A stretch of DNA of 64,000 nucleotides from Casuarina equisetifolia (taxonomy: Eukaryota; Streptophyta; Magnoliopsida; Fagales; Casuarinaceae). Made by a program: the position numbers and the translations under genes. The DNA lies in NCBI GenBank assembly GCA_028551475.1, contig CM052358.1, forward strand, positions 16,821,853 through 16,885,852, given 5' to 3'. Under the pieces are notes generated by a model, which worked only from the letters and a program-made list of their open reading frames with translations, was not told the origin of the DNA and ran no database searches. Of the stretch, positions 13,201-24,221 are shown in pieces (the stretch's first letter is position 1; every line of letters starts with the position of its first letter).

Positions 13201-16200
13201 TTGGCCTGCAGATCATTAATTTTGATATGTTTGATTTATCCATGGTGGCATTTATTTGTCATCCACAGTGAGTCAAACAGAAGTCACTTGTCTTAAATAC
13301 TCTGCTTTTTGTTATGTGGACATGTGAATGGTCATACTGTATGAAGGCCATAAATAGGTTTGATTCTTGTTCTGAATTTTCACTGAGTTATGCATGAGAG
13401 GGAGGTACAATAGGGCATTGAATGCAGTAGTTTAGTATTATCATTTCTTGCTTGCTTTACATCTCAAACTTCCACTTCAACTAAACCTTATGATTTTTGT
13501 TGCAATGTGGATGTACACTATATTCCTCTCACTGTCTCTCTTTCTCTTTCCAGATGCATTTGCAATAATGGTAATACAATTATTACAATTATAGTAAACA
13601 TTAATGTTTGTATAGTTTATGAAATATATAAAGTTGTGTTCTTAATCTTTATCAAACTTTTTTGGTCTTTTCTCTCTGTTAGAAGTATAATGTTATTCCT
13701 TTTGCTGTTTCAGTCCTCTGCACATGTGTATAGCATCTTTAAATGTGGCCATAGTTAAGCGGTGGACAGAAATTGCATCAGCCAAAGAGATTTCTGAAGC
13801 AATTGACATGCCAAGTTCATCTGGGACTGCACTATGTATGGCAGCTGCTCTAAGGAAGGATCGCGAGACAGGTAAAAAGTGATTGTTAGGTTGTGTTATT
13901 GAATGTTCACTTAGTTTCTTATGAGGCTGCAACTCTATTTCGAGTGTTCATTTTTCTTCTTAAGTTCTACTGCAACTATATTTTGCGTGTTCGTTTTTCT
14001 TCTTAAGTCCTACCAATGAATTAAAACAGGTTTCAATCTTATATTTCTCTCTTTGCTGTCTGCAAATGGGTTATCTTGTATTAGCTCATTGAAATGTGTT
14101 AGTGAGTATTTTTACAAAATTTTAATATAATTTTCAAGCTAGTTTATCGCATGCAAGGTTTTTTTCTTATATTGCAAAAGATATCTGCTGTATTTGGCAT
14201 GAGGGTTGTTTTCATTTACTTTATCTGGTTAATGTAATATTAATCAAGTTTTTAATTGGCATTCTTTGTAGAGGGTAGAGAACTGGTAAGGGTACTGCTC
14301 ACAGCTGGAGCAAACCCAACAGCACAAGATCCACTACAGTTTCGAACAGCTTTGCATACAGCTGCTATGGCCAATGATGTTGAGTTGGTTAAGGTGATTT
14401 GATAGGCTTGTAGGATCGTTAGCATGCTTATATTAGTATATATGTGAAGATTTAAAATGTTGTAGCTATTTCATGCTCTGATAGGGTGTCTATGTAGAAA
14501 TTTGTTTGCTACTTGATTTTCCACTTCTCTCACTAATGGTTGCTTCTCTTTCTGTAGATTATTCTTGATGCTGGAGTTGATGTGAACATCAGGAATATGC
14601 ATAATACAATACCTCTGCATTTGGCATTGGCAAAAGGGGCAAAACCATGTGTTGAACTACTCTTATCTGCTGGAGCAAATTGTAATTTACAGGTTGGCAC
14701 TTATTCCCAAACCTTATGTGACTACTGTTTATAAAATTAGCATCTTTTAGTGTCAATGTTTTTCTCTTGTAAGATGGTGAAGATATCAACTAGCCCTGTG
14801 TGTACTTACTATTTGGCAAGGCATGTGGACAAACCGCTAATTGTCCTTAAAGTCATTTTTCTTAAAGGTATTAAAATAGTATCAGTAGTGCCCAGCTATT
14901 GATGATGAGAACTTTCGTGGGATGGTATGGAATGTTAATTTCTAGAAGCAAGCTTGAAAAAATATGCTGGGAAACTTTCTTTTTCTTGTTGGATAGTTGT
15001 TTTTCATAGAGATCCTTCTCTGAGGAAGCTTTTATCGGGATCCTGGTGCAGTAATGAAGGATTGATATGACTAGCTTATCAATCATGAAAAAGTTTGGCA
15101 TTTATTACCCAATGTATAATGTTGTTCCATGTGAAGATAATCAGATAAATTTCTATTCTTGTTGAAACAAATCCAATACTTTTTAAATTGGTCTGAAATC
15201 TTATTTTTAGAATTGTTTGAATGCTTCTTTTCTACTTTTCTAGAAGTATTGGTATATCACTTAAATTGTGATATGCCAATACTTCTATTTGTTTTGGCTT
15301 GTTTCTGAATTGTGGATGTTTGGATGATTATGTCTTAACGCAAGCAGTTATTGACCTGCTAAATGCAAGAAGGATGTGACATACATGTGCCTGTATTAGC
15401 ATATCATCTGCAATTTTTGGCAAGCATTATTGTAGGGGCCATGTCTAGTCTGTATTTTTGTCTGTCTTCCTGCTTCAAAATGAGAGAGAAGAGTTTTCTC
15501 TATATATCATGATGGCAAAGGCCTTTGATCTTTTAACGAAGGAACCACTTTTGGCAGTCTAAGTACTCTGGTATGCTTTTTGAACCAAGCTAAATGTTTG
15601 CCTCACATACAGGAAACTTTGAGGCCCAAGAAATACAAGCCCGAGTTCTTTTCTATTTCTTGTTTGTCTTCTTTCCTTTTTTTTCTCTTTTTTTTTTTTT
15701 TTTGAAATAAATAGATGGAAAGGACCTTTGTAGTAATGAACTGTGAAGGGCTATACTAAAATGGATAGGAAATATGTCTAATCATACCTAGGTTACGTGA
15801 TTGCTTTAATTCAGTACTTATACGCTCCTACTACAACTAGTGGAAACCTTTTCTGCTCAAATTCTGCCCATCTGCAAACCTAATATTTCTACTGCCTCAA
15901 ATGCCAGTCTTCTGCTTCCAAGACAGCACCATAAGCAAAAAAAGCCTATCTGTATTCGAGCTCAGCCAGCAAACACCAACACCAGTCTCAACTCAAGCCC
16001 CAGACACGACTAAGCACTACCATATACAACTGGTGCACTCCCATGTCACAATACAACCTTCCGCATGAAGGTTTTAGGATTTGTCCCAGAGAGAGGACTT
16101 AAAGATAAAGCGAGAGGAAGAGAGCTGTAGGGCATTTTCAGAGAAACTTCAGTGAGAACCCAAAGTGATCACCTCCAATTAGAAACCAAGCCCACCCAAA

Positions 16201-19200
16201 AAAACCATATGCAGTCAGCTGATCTAAAAGTACCCTAAGCCATTGCCCTGTTTAACCCTCAACATTGTGCTGCTTTAGCTAAAATAAAAATGATACTTTT
16301 AGAATTGTTCTAAACAGACTATGAACAGATTGAAGAGTCTTTATGAGGTAGTTAAAACAGTGTTGTTCTTTGTACAAGAATATATCGACTTTGCAAAAAT
16401 CTGGTTTGTTACAAAAATCTGTAGTACACGATTGACATCCACAGTTTGTGTTTGTGCATGTCCATGCAAATGCATGTGTATATGTATCAGTATTAGCATG
16501 AGCATGAGCATGGAATTGGAAATGAGAACTGTCCATGGTTCAGTATACATGCTGCATGTCCAATATATATTCTTATATGTGCCCATAACAAATTTTCTAC
16601 CGCAAGGTTTCTTACAAAACCTTTATTATTGTTGTTGCTGCTGCTGCTGCTGCTGTTGTTGTTGTAATTATAGTATTCTTAATATAATTAATTCACCAAC
16701 TTACGCACTTTTTCTTTTTTGGTTTGGTGTGTGTGATCATTATCAGGATGATGATGGTGACAATGCTTTTCATATAGCTGCTGATGCAGCAAAGTGTATA
16801 CGTGAATGTCTTGAGTGCATTGTAGTTATGCTGCAGTATCCAGGTGCTGCCATTGAAGTAAGAAACCACAGGCAAGTATTGTCTCATTTGAGTTGGTTTG
16901 ATCCAGTTTTCTTCTCTGGGAGATTTTCAAGATTCTTGACTTGTATACAGTGGAAAGACATTACGTGACTTGTTGGAAGCCCTACCTCGAGAATGGATTT
17001 GTGAAGATCTTATGGAAGCACTTATGAGCAAGGAGCTTCATTTGTCTCCAACAGTGTTAGTAAAGTGCTAATTTGACAGTACTGATGGATGATGCTTGAT
17101 ACACTTCACTCTTTATGTTTCTTAAAGCATGTAAATGTTTGCTGGCTTATGACGTATTTTAATTGATCTTTCAGATTTGAAGTGGGAGATTGGGTGAAAT
17201 TCAAAATAAAAGTGGCAAGCCCTTTGTATGGTTGGCAAGATGCAAAGCATGGGAGTGTTGGCTTTGTACAGAGTGTCCAGGCTGACATTCTTGTTGTATC
17301 ATTTTGCACTGGAGTAGCTCGTGTCCTTGCAAATGAAGTTATAAAAGTCATCTCCTTGGATAGGGGACAGCTTGTGCGGCTCAAAGCTGAAATTTTAAAG
17401 CCAAGGTTTCGTGTTTCATTCCTTAAAACTATCATCAAATTTTAGATTTGATGCTTCATGGTTGCTGATACCTTTTTAAGTAGTCATTGCAAATCGTCAC
17501 AACCCACGAACATGTTATCTTATCTGCTAAAACTTTGAAGGACTTGAAATAATTAAGATTCCTTTAACCATCGACACAGCTCAGATACTGCATATACGGC
17601 TGATGTGCAAGTTGTCATATTGTTGAAGCAATGCCTTCATACCTAAGTCCACTCAATCTATGGTATTAGAATCCTTTACATTGAAAGCTCTCAGTGAAGC
17701 TAATGTTTTGTATCTATTATATCTATTCAGTCAAGAAATAACATCTTAGGAAGGCCTTCATTTCCCTCTGATTCAAATAATGCCTGGGTTGATCTGAAGT
17801 TCTAACTGCTAAAAATGTTGAAGATTATACTGTCATGTTGTCAGGTATGAGTTGCGGGGACAGTCACGTGACAGCATTGGAACTGTCCTGTGTGTTGATG
17901 ATGATGGTGTTATACGTATTGGATTTACTGGTGCATCTAGGGGATGGAAAGCTGATCCTGCAGATTTTGAAAGGGTTGAAGAGTTGAAGGTTGGTGACTG
18001 GGTTCGTGTTCGCCACAACCTACATGCTGCTGTGCATGGTTTTGGAGCTGTCAGCCCAGGGAGTATAGGAATAGTGTATGGTATTAGACCTGATAGTAGT
18101 CTGTTAGTAGAATTCAGCTACTTATCAAGCCCATGGCTTTATGAACCAGAGGAACTGGAACGCTTTACTCCATTCAGGGTAAGGAGATTTATTTTTCTTT
18201 TTATCTATATGGCAGTTGATTTTTATTCCCCACACTGTCTTTCTTCTTTATCCAGAAAGAAAAGCTCCCACTGATTTCCTTCTCCTTTCATTCATTCTCT
18301 GAAACATTCTGGAGGTTCAAAGTTTGTTATTAAATCATTAGCACCATGCAAAAACATCCCTTCTAGAATAGGACCGGAGCCATCAACACTCAGCCACCTC
18401 TCTGAAAGATTCTTTCTTTTATCTATTGCACTAATACAGATTGGTCACCTAGTATGTGTATAGAGACCAGATTTCCTTAGAACTGATATGTTGTTATGCT
18501 AATACAGATTGGTGACCAAGTATGTGTAAAGAGATCTGTTGCAGAGCCCAGATTTCCTTGGGATGGTGAGACACATCATAGTGTTGGAAAAATAAGTGAC
18601 ATAGAGAGTAATGGTCTTCTGATTATAGAAAGACTAAATCGGCAAACACCATGGAAAGCTGATCCATCAGACATGGAAAAGGTGGAGGATTTTAAGGTAA
18701 TATCACTGCATGGTGACTGGTATACTCATGCATTCAAATGGAACATCCATGGTGAGAGATTTATTTTTCTTATTTGTTGTGTTCCAAATGAGCAGGTTGG
18801 TGAATGGGTTAGAGTTAAAGCTTCAGTACCCTCTCCAAAATATGGGTGGGAAGATGTCACGAGGACCAGTATAGGAGTAATTCATAGCTTGGAGGAAGAT
18901 GGTGATATGGGTATTACATTCTGTTTCAGGAGCAAGACTTTCTCTTGCTCAATGACAGACATGGAGAAGGTGCCTCCTCTTAAAGTGGGGCAAGAGATTC
19001 GAGTGATGCCATCTGTCAATGAGCCATTACTTGGATGGTCAAATGAAACTCCTTCTACCTCCGGCAAAATTGAAAGGATTGACATGGATGGCACCCTTAA
19101 TGTATATATGCTTATTTCTTATATAGTTTGCTGTTACAAAAAATAAAAATTGTTGGTGTTGCTAATCTTTCGCATGAGATATGCTGTTGCCTAGATACAA

Positions 19201-20482
19201 CTGTTGGATTCTCTGCAATGATAATGAGTTGCTTTGGATATCTTTCTAGGTGAAAGTGGCTGGCAGGAAAAGCTTGTGGAAAGTTGCTCCTGGTGACGCA
19301 GAAAGGTTATCAGGATTGGCCGTTGGTGACTGGGTCCGGTTGAAGCAATGCATGGGAACAAGACCTAGTTTTGAATGGAATAGTGTTGGGAAAGACAGCA
19401 TAGCAGTAGTGCATAGCTTGCAGGATTATTCTTATTTAGAGTTGGTTTGTTGTTTTCGTAAGGGAAGATTTATTGTTCACTGCACAGAAGTTGAAAAAGT
19501 TGCACGCATAAAAATTGGGCAGCATGTTGAGTTCCGTTCGGGATTGGTAGAACCAAGATGGGGATGGAGAGGTGCATGCCCCAATTCCAGAGGTGTTGTA
19601 ACTGCTGTAAATGCGGATGGGGAAATGAGAGTTTCATTCTTTAACTTGTCGGGCTTGTGGAGAGGAGATCCTGCTGATTTTGAAGTACAGAAGATGTTTG
19701 AAGCTGGAGAATGGGTAAAACTAAAAAATGATACTAGTGGATGGAGATCATTGCAACCTGGAAGCACTGGTATTGTACAAGGAGTAGGGTATCAAGGAAA
19801 TGTATGTGATGGCACTGTCCTTGTTGGTTTCTGTGGAGAATCAGAACCATGGGCTGGCCAGACGTTCAAACTAGAAAGAGTAGATAGGTTTGCAACTGGG
19901 CAACGGGTGAGGCTAAAGCCTAACGTAGAAGATCCAAGATTTGGGTGGTCAGGTCATTCACATGCAAGCATCGTTTCTATAACAGCGGTTGACGCAGATG
20001 GAAAAATAAGAGCAACCACTCCTACGAGCTCAAAGGCGTGGATGCTTGATCCATCAGAGGTGGAAGTGGTAGAAGAAGACACTATAAAAACTGGAGATTG
20101 GGTAAGGGTTAAATCATCTGTGGTGACACCATTTCACCACTGGGGAGAAGTGACGAATAAGAGTGTTGGTGTGGTTCACCACATGGAGGAAGGTCAGCTT
20201 TGGGTGTCATTTTGCTTTATGGAGCGCCTCTGGATATGCAAGGAATGGGAGATGGAAAAGGTGGAGGCATTTAAGGTAGGTGACACTGTCAGATTTAGAG
20301 AAGGACTTGTTACCCCAAGGTGGGGATGGGGCATGGAGACACTCGCTAGTGAGGGACAGGTAGTAGGAGTGGATGGTAATGGAAAGCTAAGAGTTAAGTT
20401 TAAATGGAGAGAAGGTCGACCCTGGATTGGAGACCCTGCTGATATGGTTCTTAACAGCAGCCCTAGTGGGAATTCCATGTAA
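4253..20482 (+). CDS. KEG: KEEP ON GOING E3 ubiquitin ligase (RING, kinase-like, ankyrin, HERC2-like repeats)
   Basis: Sixteen exons: 4253-4950, 6597-6965, 7043-7267, 10957-11082, 11161-11497, 11585-11742, 13714-13871, 14272-14393, 14558-14692, 16747-16871, 16951-17055, 17175-17405, 17845-18178, 18508-18696, 18796-19101 and 19250-20482. They sum to 4,851 nt, an open frame of 1,616 aa, close to Arabidopsis KEG (about 1,625). Residues 15-63 form a RING-HC finger (Cys15, Cys18, Cys34, His36, Cys39, Cys42, Cys60, Cys63). Residues about 140-430 are kinase-like: the HRD position reads CMN before LKPSNFLLD, and DFG reads DYG. Residues 431-850 are ankyrin repeats (DGQTALHLA, NTIPLHLAL). From about 853 to the end are tandem HERC2-like repeats, each with a VGDWVR/VGQ core and a W-x2-DP-x-D/E motif. 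Known of the family: in Arabidopsis KEG works at the trans-Golgi/early endosome, ubiquitinates ABI5 and restrains abscisic acid signalling. All introns are GT-AG except intron 10 (GC-AG). No break was seen. Confidence 0.97.
4951..6596 (+). other. KEG intron 1
   Basis: Bounded by AG|gtaaaa and gtgcag|ATAT, it splits the kinase-like domain. It holds a C/T-rich low-complexity run around 5308-5360 and no recognisable gene. An open frame runs into exon 2 from 6451, but its upstream part reads as intron without family similarity. Confidence 0.85.
7268..10956 (+). other. KEG intron 3, the largest (3.7 kb)
   Basis: It separates the kinase-like domain from the ankyrin repeats (AATGC|gtaagt to atccag|TGAACC). 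It is AT-rich, with a poly-T run near 7971-7985, poly-T/A near 10228-10252 and an (AT)n stretch at about 10381-10406. I see no gene or clear transposon. The open frames at 8759-8974 and 9755-10006 show no domain. Confidence 0.8.
11743..13713 (+). other. KEG intron 6
   Basis: Bounded by AC|gtaaga and tttcag|TCCT within the ankyrin region. It contains a short duplicated phrase (CAGAAGCAGGCAA near 12141 and 12185) and a (TTTTA)n run near 12813-12835. Otherwise nothing recognisable. Confidence 0.8.
13905..14011 (+). repeat. 45-bp imperfect tandem repeat in KEG intron 7
   Basis: Two diverged units containing CTGCAACT, then GTGTTC, then TTTTTCTTCTTAAG lie about 45 bp apart. They sit just downstream of exon 7 and look like a local slippage duplication. 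Confidence 0.7.
15242..15286. repeat. Near-perfect 19-bp hairpin inside KEG intron 9
   Basis: Arms at 15242-15260 and 15268-15286 are reverse complements with a single mismatch (a G-U pair in RNA), around a 7-nt loop. Both strands could fold. No flanking pair of direct repeats was identified, so I cannot say whether it is a tiny MITE remnant or chance. Confidence 0.75.
16624..16665 (+). repeat. TTG/CTG triplet repeat near the intron 9 acceptor
   Basis: A run of TTG, CTG, then TTG triplets lies about 80 bp upstream of exon 10, inside the intron. Read as protein in one frame it gives a cysteine run, which is an artefact. Confidence 0.85.
16872..16950 (+). other. GC-AG intron of KEG (intron 10)
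   Basis: Exon 10 ends CCACAG and is followed by gcaagt; exon 11 begins after tatacag. Joining these gives AGT (Ser) and continues the reading conserved in KEG (NHSGKT, then LEALPREW). Only a GC donor keeps the frame here. The intron is 79 bp, and the sequence AG|GCAAGT is the usual strong context of plant GC donors. Confidence 0.9.
18431..18479 (+). repeat. Decayed duplicate of the KEG exon 14 acceptor and exon start
   Basis: CTAATACAGATTGGT, a degenerate AGTATGTGTA and a CAGATTTCCTT end are repeated at 18499-18559, the true exon 14 start. The upstream copy lacks about 12 nt in the middle. The duplicated acceptor AG ends at 18439, giving a possible decoy splice site. Reading from it soon hits an in-frame stop. 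Confidence 0.8.
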
Positions 20483-21218
20483 ACTTCGGAGGGTAAGAGG
20501 CCCGCAAGTCCAGGACTTTTCAGTTTGCAGATGCTGATTGGCATCAACAAACTACTGGGGTACAAAAGGTTTATAATTCATAATGGCATCAACAACTGAT
20601 ATGCGCCACGCGTAGGTGACTTAAGAAATCAATTCCTGTCCATTTTGTTTGTACTATATTTGAAGCACGACAGTAGATGTCGTTGGGCCTAACTATATAG
20701 AGTAGTCCCTGTTAGGTGGGGTGAATACCTTGTATATTTTCCATCTTTTATTAGCTTTTCTGTCGATTAACATGTATGTAGGTATTTCTATGCTACTTGT
20801 AAAAGAGGAACGGTTAAATAGGTGTGTATATATATATCAACTCCTATATTCTGAAAATAGTATATTAATAACGTGTGTTTCGGAGTGTTAGGTTTTTGCT
20901 TTTTATTTTGTCCTTTTCGCGCTTCCCAAATGTCATCTTGATCTTCAGCTCATCAGCCAAAAGCTTGCCAAGTTGCGTATAAAAAAGTGGAGGGTTCCTA
21001 CGGGTTCTTGATTTGCATCGATTAGCACAGGATCATACATCTCTCTCTACCTCTTTTCTGTAGGAGGAAAAAAAAAAAAACTTATTGTTATTTTATGCAT
21101 AGACTCAAGCTCACACACCTTATTATCAAACTTAAAACCTCTGAATCTAAGTAACTATTGCTCCCAACTGAGCCAAGTACTTATTCACGATTTATCACAT
21201 CACTCTTATCGGTTTTTG

Positions 21219-21911
21219 TATATAAATACCCTCTATACATTCTCCACAGGAAAGCACAATCCATTAGGAAGCCTACAAGCCCACTTAGCAGATAGGAGGA
21301 GAAGTTGATGAAATTCCTGATGGGTTGAAAATTGTTTACTATAACATCCAAGGGAACTTCCTCACGAGAAACACACTTCCCACAAAAAAGCACAATTGTG
21401 TTAGGAGGCTTAGCCCATTATGATTTAAGGAGGAAGTCCACTCAAATAACTTAAGACAACAAGCTAAAAGCAAAATATAAAAAAGTTTTAGTTGTCAAGA
21501 AGAGGCACATATATGGAGAAAATAGAATTTATCTTTCATTAGTTTTCCTAACTCTAGCCGTTGTCATAATCTAGTAATAATTTTATAGCACAGGAATATT
21601 ATAGTATTCGTTAGACTTAGTTACTATCCATTCTTTGAATTTGAATTGTTCATGGGACTTTTATTATTATCTCTTATTTGGATTGGGATTAAATAGAATA
21701 ATATAAGTTATTGTGCTTTACTTTCTCAAGAATTGTGTATTATGTTGATTATATTTATAGATTAGAGCACAAGTCCTAACAAACTGTCGCTTGAATTAGG
21801 AGAAGGGGGAACCAATGCAATGGTTTTTGTTTATAAATTCCCTGTACATATTCCTCGGCAAAGCACATTCCACTAGGAAGGCTTCAAGCCCACGTAGTAA
21901 ATGAGTTGAAG
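21219..21911 (+). repeat. Diverged direct repeat pair about 610 bp apart
   Basis: About 80 bp at 21219-21302 is repeated at 21829-21911. Both carry TATAAAT, then CCCT, a GCAAAGCACATTCC-like phrase, ACTAGGAAG and CAAGCCCAC. A partial third match occurs near 21386-21415. The pattern could be the ends of an unrecognised degraded element, but no coding remnant lies between the copies. Confidence 0.55.
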
Positions 21912-24124
21912 TAGTGCTACTGGCTTGTGGGTTTTCCCAGCGAAAATCGAAGTGGGATAGGGGAGCGGCTTCTCAACACAAACAATTTGCCCATCAAAGC
22001 CACCAGGCGTCGCCATCTTCTCAGCAGGTTTGGTCACTCCATGGGCAAGAACGTGTAAGAACAGGCCAACTCCTAAATCATTAGTCTGTTCCAGTCAGTA
22101 GACATGGGCTTTCGTAGGCCAGTCCGGTTCTTCTGGAAGGGCCAACAACCCACCAATCCAATGCTCCAAGGGCTACGGCTCTTGGGTACTCCATCACAGC
22201 CTATTGGGCCTTCTGTTGTTGCTTGACCTCGGCTCAGCCTATCAATAGAACAATATCAGAATGTGTTCAAGTTTATCGACCGTCCTAGGACCTTGTGAGC
22301 GAATATTTTGTTACACACATATATTGCACCATCCTTATACCTTTACAAATGTGCTTTATGTAACATTCTTTAGGTTTAACCTTATATTATATTGGAATAA
22401 TTGTTTCTGTTTTTATATTTTCCTGAATTGTTTGACTGAGGATCCGATAGGCTCGAGTAAAGCTATTCTTATATCATTTTTTCCCACTCCTAGATGGTAC
22501 TTCCACCACGATGTCAAAACTTTTGTGTTCCAATTATCCTACTATGTATTTCCTTTTTCAAAAATAATGTATTATTGCTATGAATGATGATTATAAAATT
22601 TGGTCATAGTGCCTTGGGCATTCATTATAGTGTACCTACATTGCCCATTGCAGATAGATTCATTCTCCAAATATGTACATGTGTCCCATACGCCAGCTAA
22701 CAAAGTAGACGTTCTAGCTTCCTGGACAATCAAATTTTTCCCAATCTCAAATGGAAATTTTGGATCTTCATTGCACCCTAAGTCATGATCACCCTTAGTA
22801 TTTTCTAGTTGTTATGAATGATTTTTTGAATAGAATATAGACTTTTTTAATGCTTTTTAAAAGCCAAACTTATTCCATGATTTGTACTTCTATCAATATA
22901 GCATGGACTTAGTTTGGGCTCACACACCACGATAGATTTGCTCTAACAACCAAAGAACATCCAAATGAATTACACATTTACACTTCCAAACAAAATAGAA
23001 GAGGAGAACACAAGTACCAACATCTTCTAGATGTCACGTAAGCATTAATACTTCAGTCACATTTTCAAATCCTTTGAAAGGAATATATTTTTACTGGTTA
23101 ATATCTACTACATATAAGAGATGACTTATCAGTTACTTTTTGGGCATCCACCTTCCGTTGGTTACCATAAAGTCTTCAATTGTTTGTTTTATAGCACTAT
23201 ACTTGATTACAACAAGTTCATTCCATGTGCTATTCCATATATCTTTATAGGATATCTACCACTTTAGAAAAGAGACTTGTATGATTCTCCTACACTAAGT
23301 GAAGGATTCCGACCGACGAAGGCCAAAACCCTAAAAAAACAGAAGATGTTGCGGCCAGAGAGTAGGAAGGAGAACCAATTGTTTCCGGTCCTCAGGGGCT
23401 TCCTACTAAGCATTCATAAATTGTTGGCCTGGAACCGGGACTTTGCCCTTACAAATCTAAAAAGATGATTCGTTTCAGAACAAACTTTCTTTTTACCTGT
23501 TGTTTCATGCATTGTTTGCTACAACGTTCTTCGCGGCTGCAAAGCTGTCAGTATATGGCTTAGAGAACACTCCTAAGCCAAAATCCCCCCTTGGATTCAA
23601 AGAAGGTTGTTATCCTTGGAAGTGGTGATGAAATGCAATCTTTGTCCTAAACTCTCTCCATGGTGTGGAATAAGATGCACTGATATATTATATAGCAATA
23701 AATGCTGTCTACGAGATTTATGTGCTCGAATAGCCTTCTTGCAAACGCAAATGATCTTTTCTTGTTTCTTTTCCTAGTGCACAATAAAGGAATTTTCTGT
23801 CGAAATTACTCTTATTTAAAATGTCGAATCCACATGATATTATTTCTTTTTCTTTCTGATTGACTGGATCGCCGTCAACTTTTTCTTTCCTTCTTATATT
23901 TTTGCTTCCCCTATTTACTTCTTCAATCACATTCCTAACCCGTCTTATACCAATGCAGTTATTCACTTGGCTTCCCCTTCTCTCCCAATTCAAATTCTCC
24001 CTCCATCTCCCACCCAACAAAAGTTTAGAATCTTGCTAGGCCTTTAATTGCCGGAAAGGCATATTACATTTTCCTTAAGAAAAATGGCTTTCCTCTCTAT
24101 CTCTCTTCCTCAATTCCTCTTCCC

Positions 24125-24152
24125 CTTCCCATTCCCATTCCCATTCCCATTT
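24125..24152 (+). repeat. (CCCATT)n hexanucleotide repeat in the CLT 3' region
   Basis: About four copies of a CCCATT/TTCCCA unit lie 70-100 bp beyond the CLT stop codon (minus strand), probably in its 3' UTR. Confidence 0.8.
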
Positions 24153-24221
24153 TTTGCCAAATCCAAAAAGCAGAGATGCACCGTCGATCGCACCAGAGAG
24201 AGCAAGTATGATGACCATTTA

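Larger units (their letters stand above)
14693..16746 (+). other. KEG intron 9
   Basis: Bounded by TTACAG|gttggc and attatcag|GATGAT. It contains a near-perfect small hairpin (15242-15286), a poly-T run near 15690-15703, a GC-richer segment at about 15840-16260 and a TTG/CTG triplet tract just before the acceptor. No gene was recognised. Confidence 0.8.
20483..24221. other. KEG 3' region and intergenic DNA; no gene recognised
   Basis: The first few hundred bases are probably the KEG 3' UTR; the last part (up to 24221) is probably the CLT 3' UTR. Between them are AT-rich sequence, one diverged direct repeat (see 21219-21911) and unclassifiable open frames of 60-110 codons (for example 22261-22587 and 23277-23468). 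None shows a domain, so I do not call them genes. Confidence 0.6.

Noticed and set aside
16321-16968. 215-codon open frame with a cysteine run
   Set aside because: It reads through a triplet repeat and intron into KEG exon 10; only the last part is coding.
22261-22587. 108-codon open frame in the KEG-CLT intergenic region
   Set aside because: AT-rich composition and no recognisable motif; not supported as a gene.
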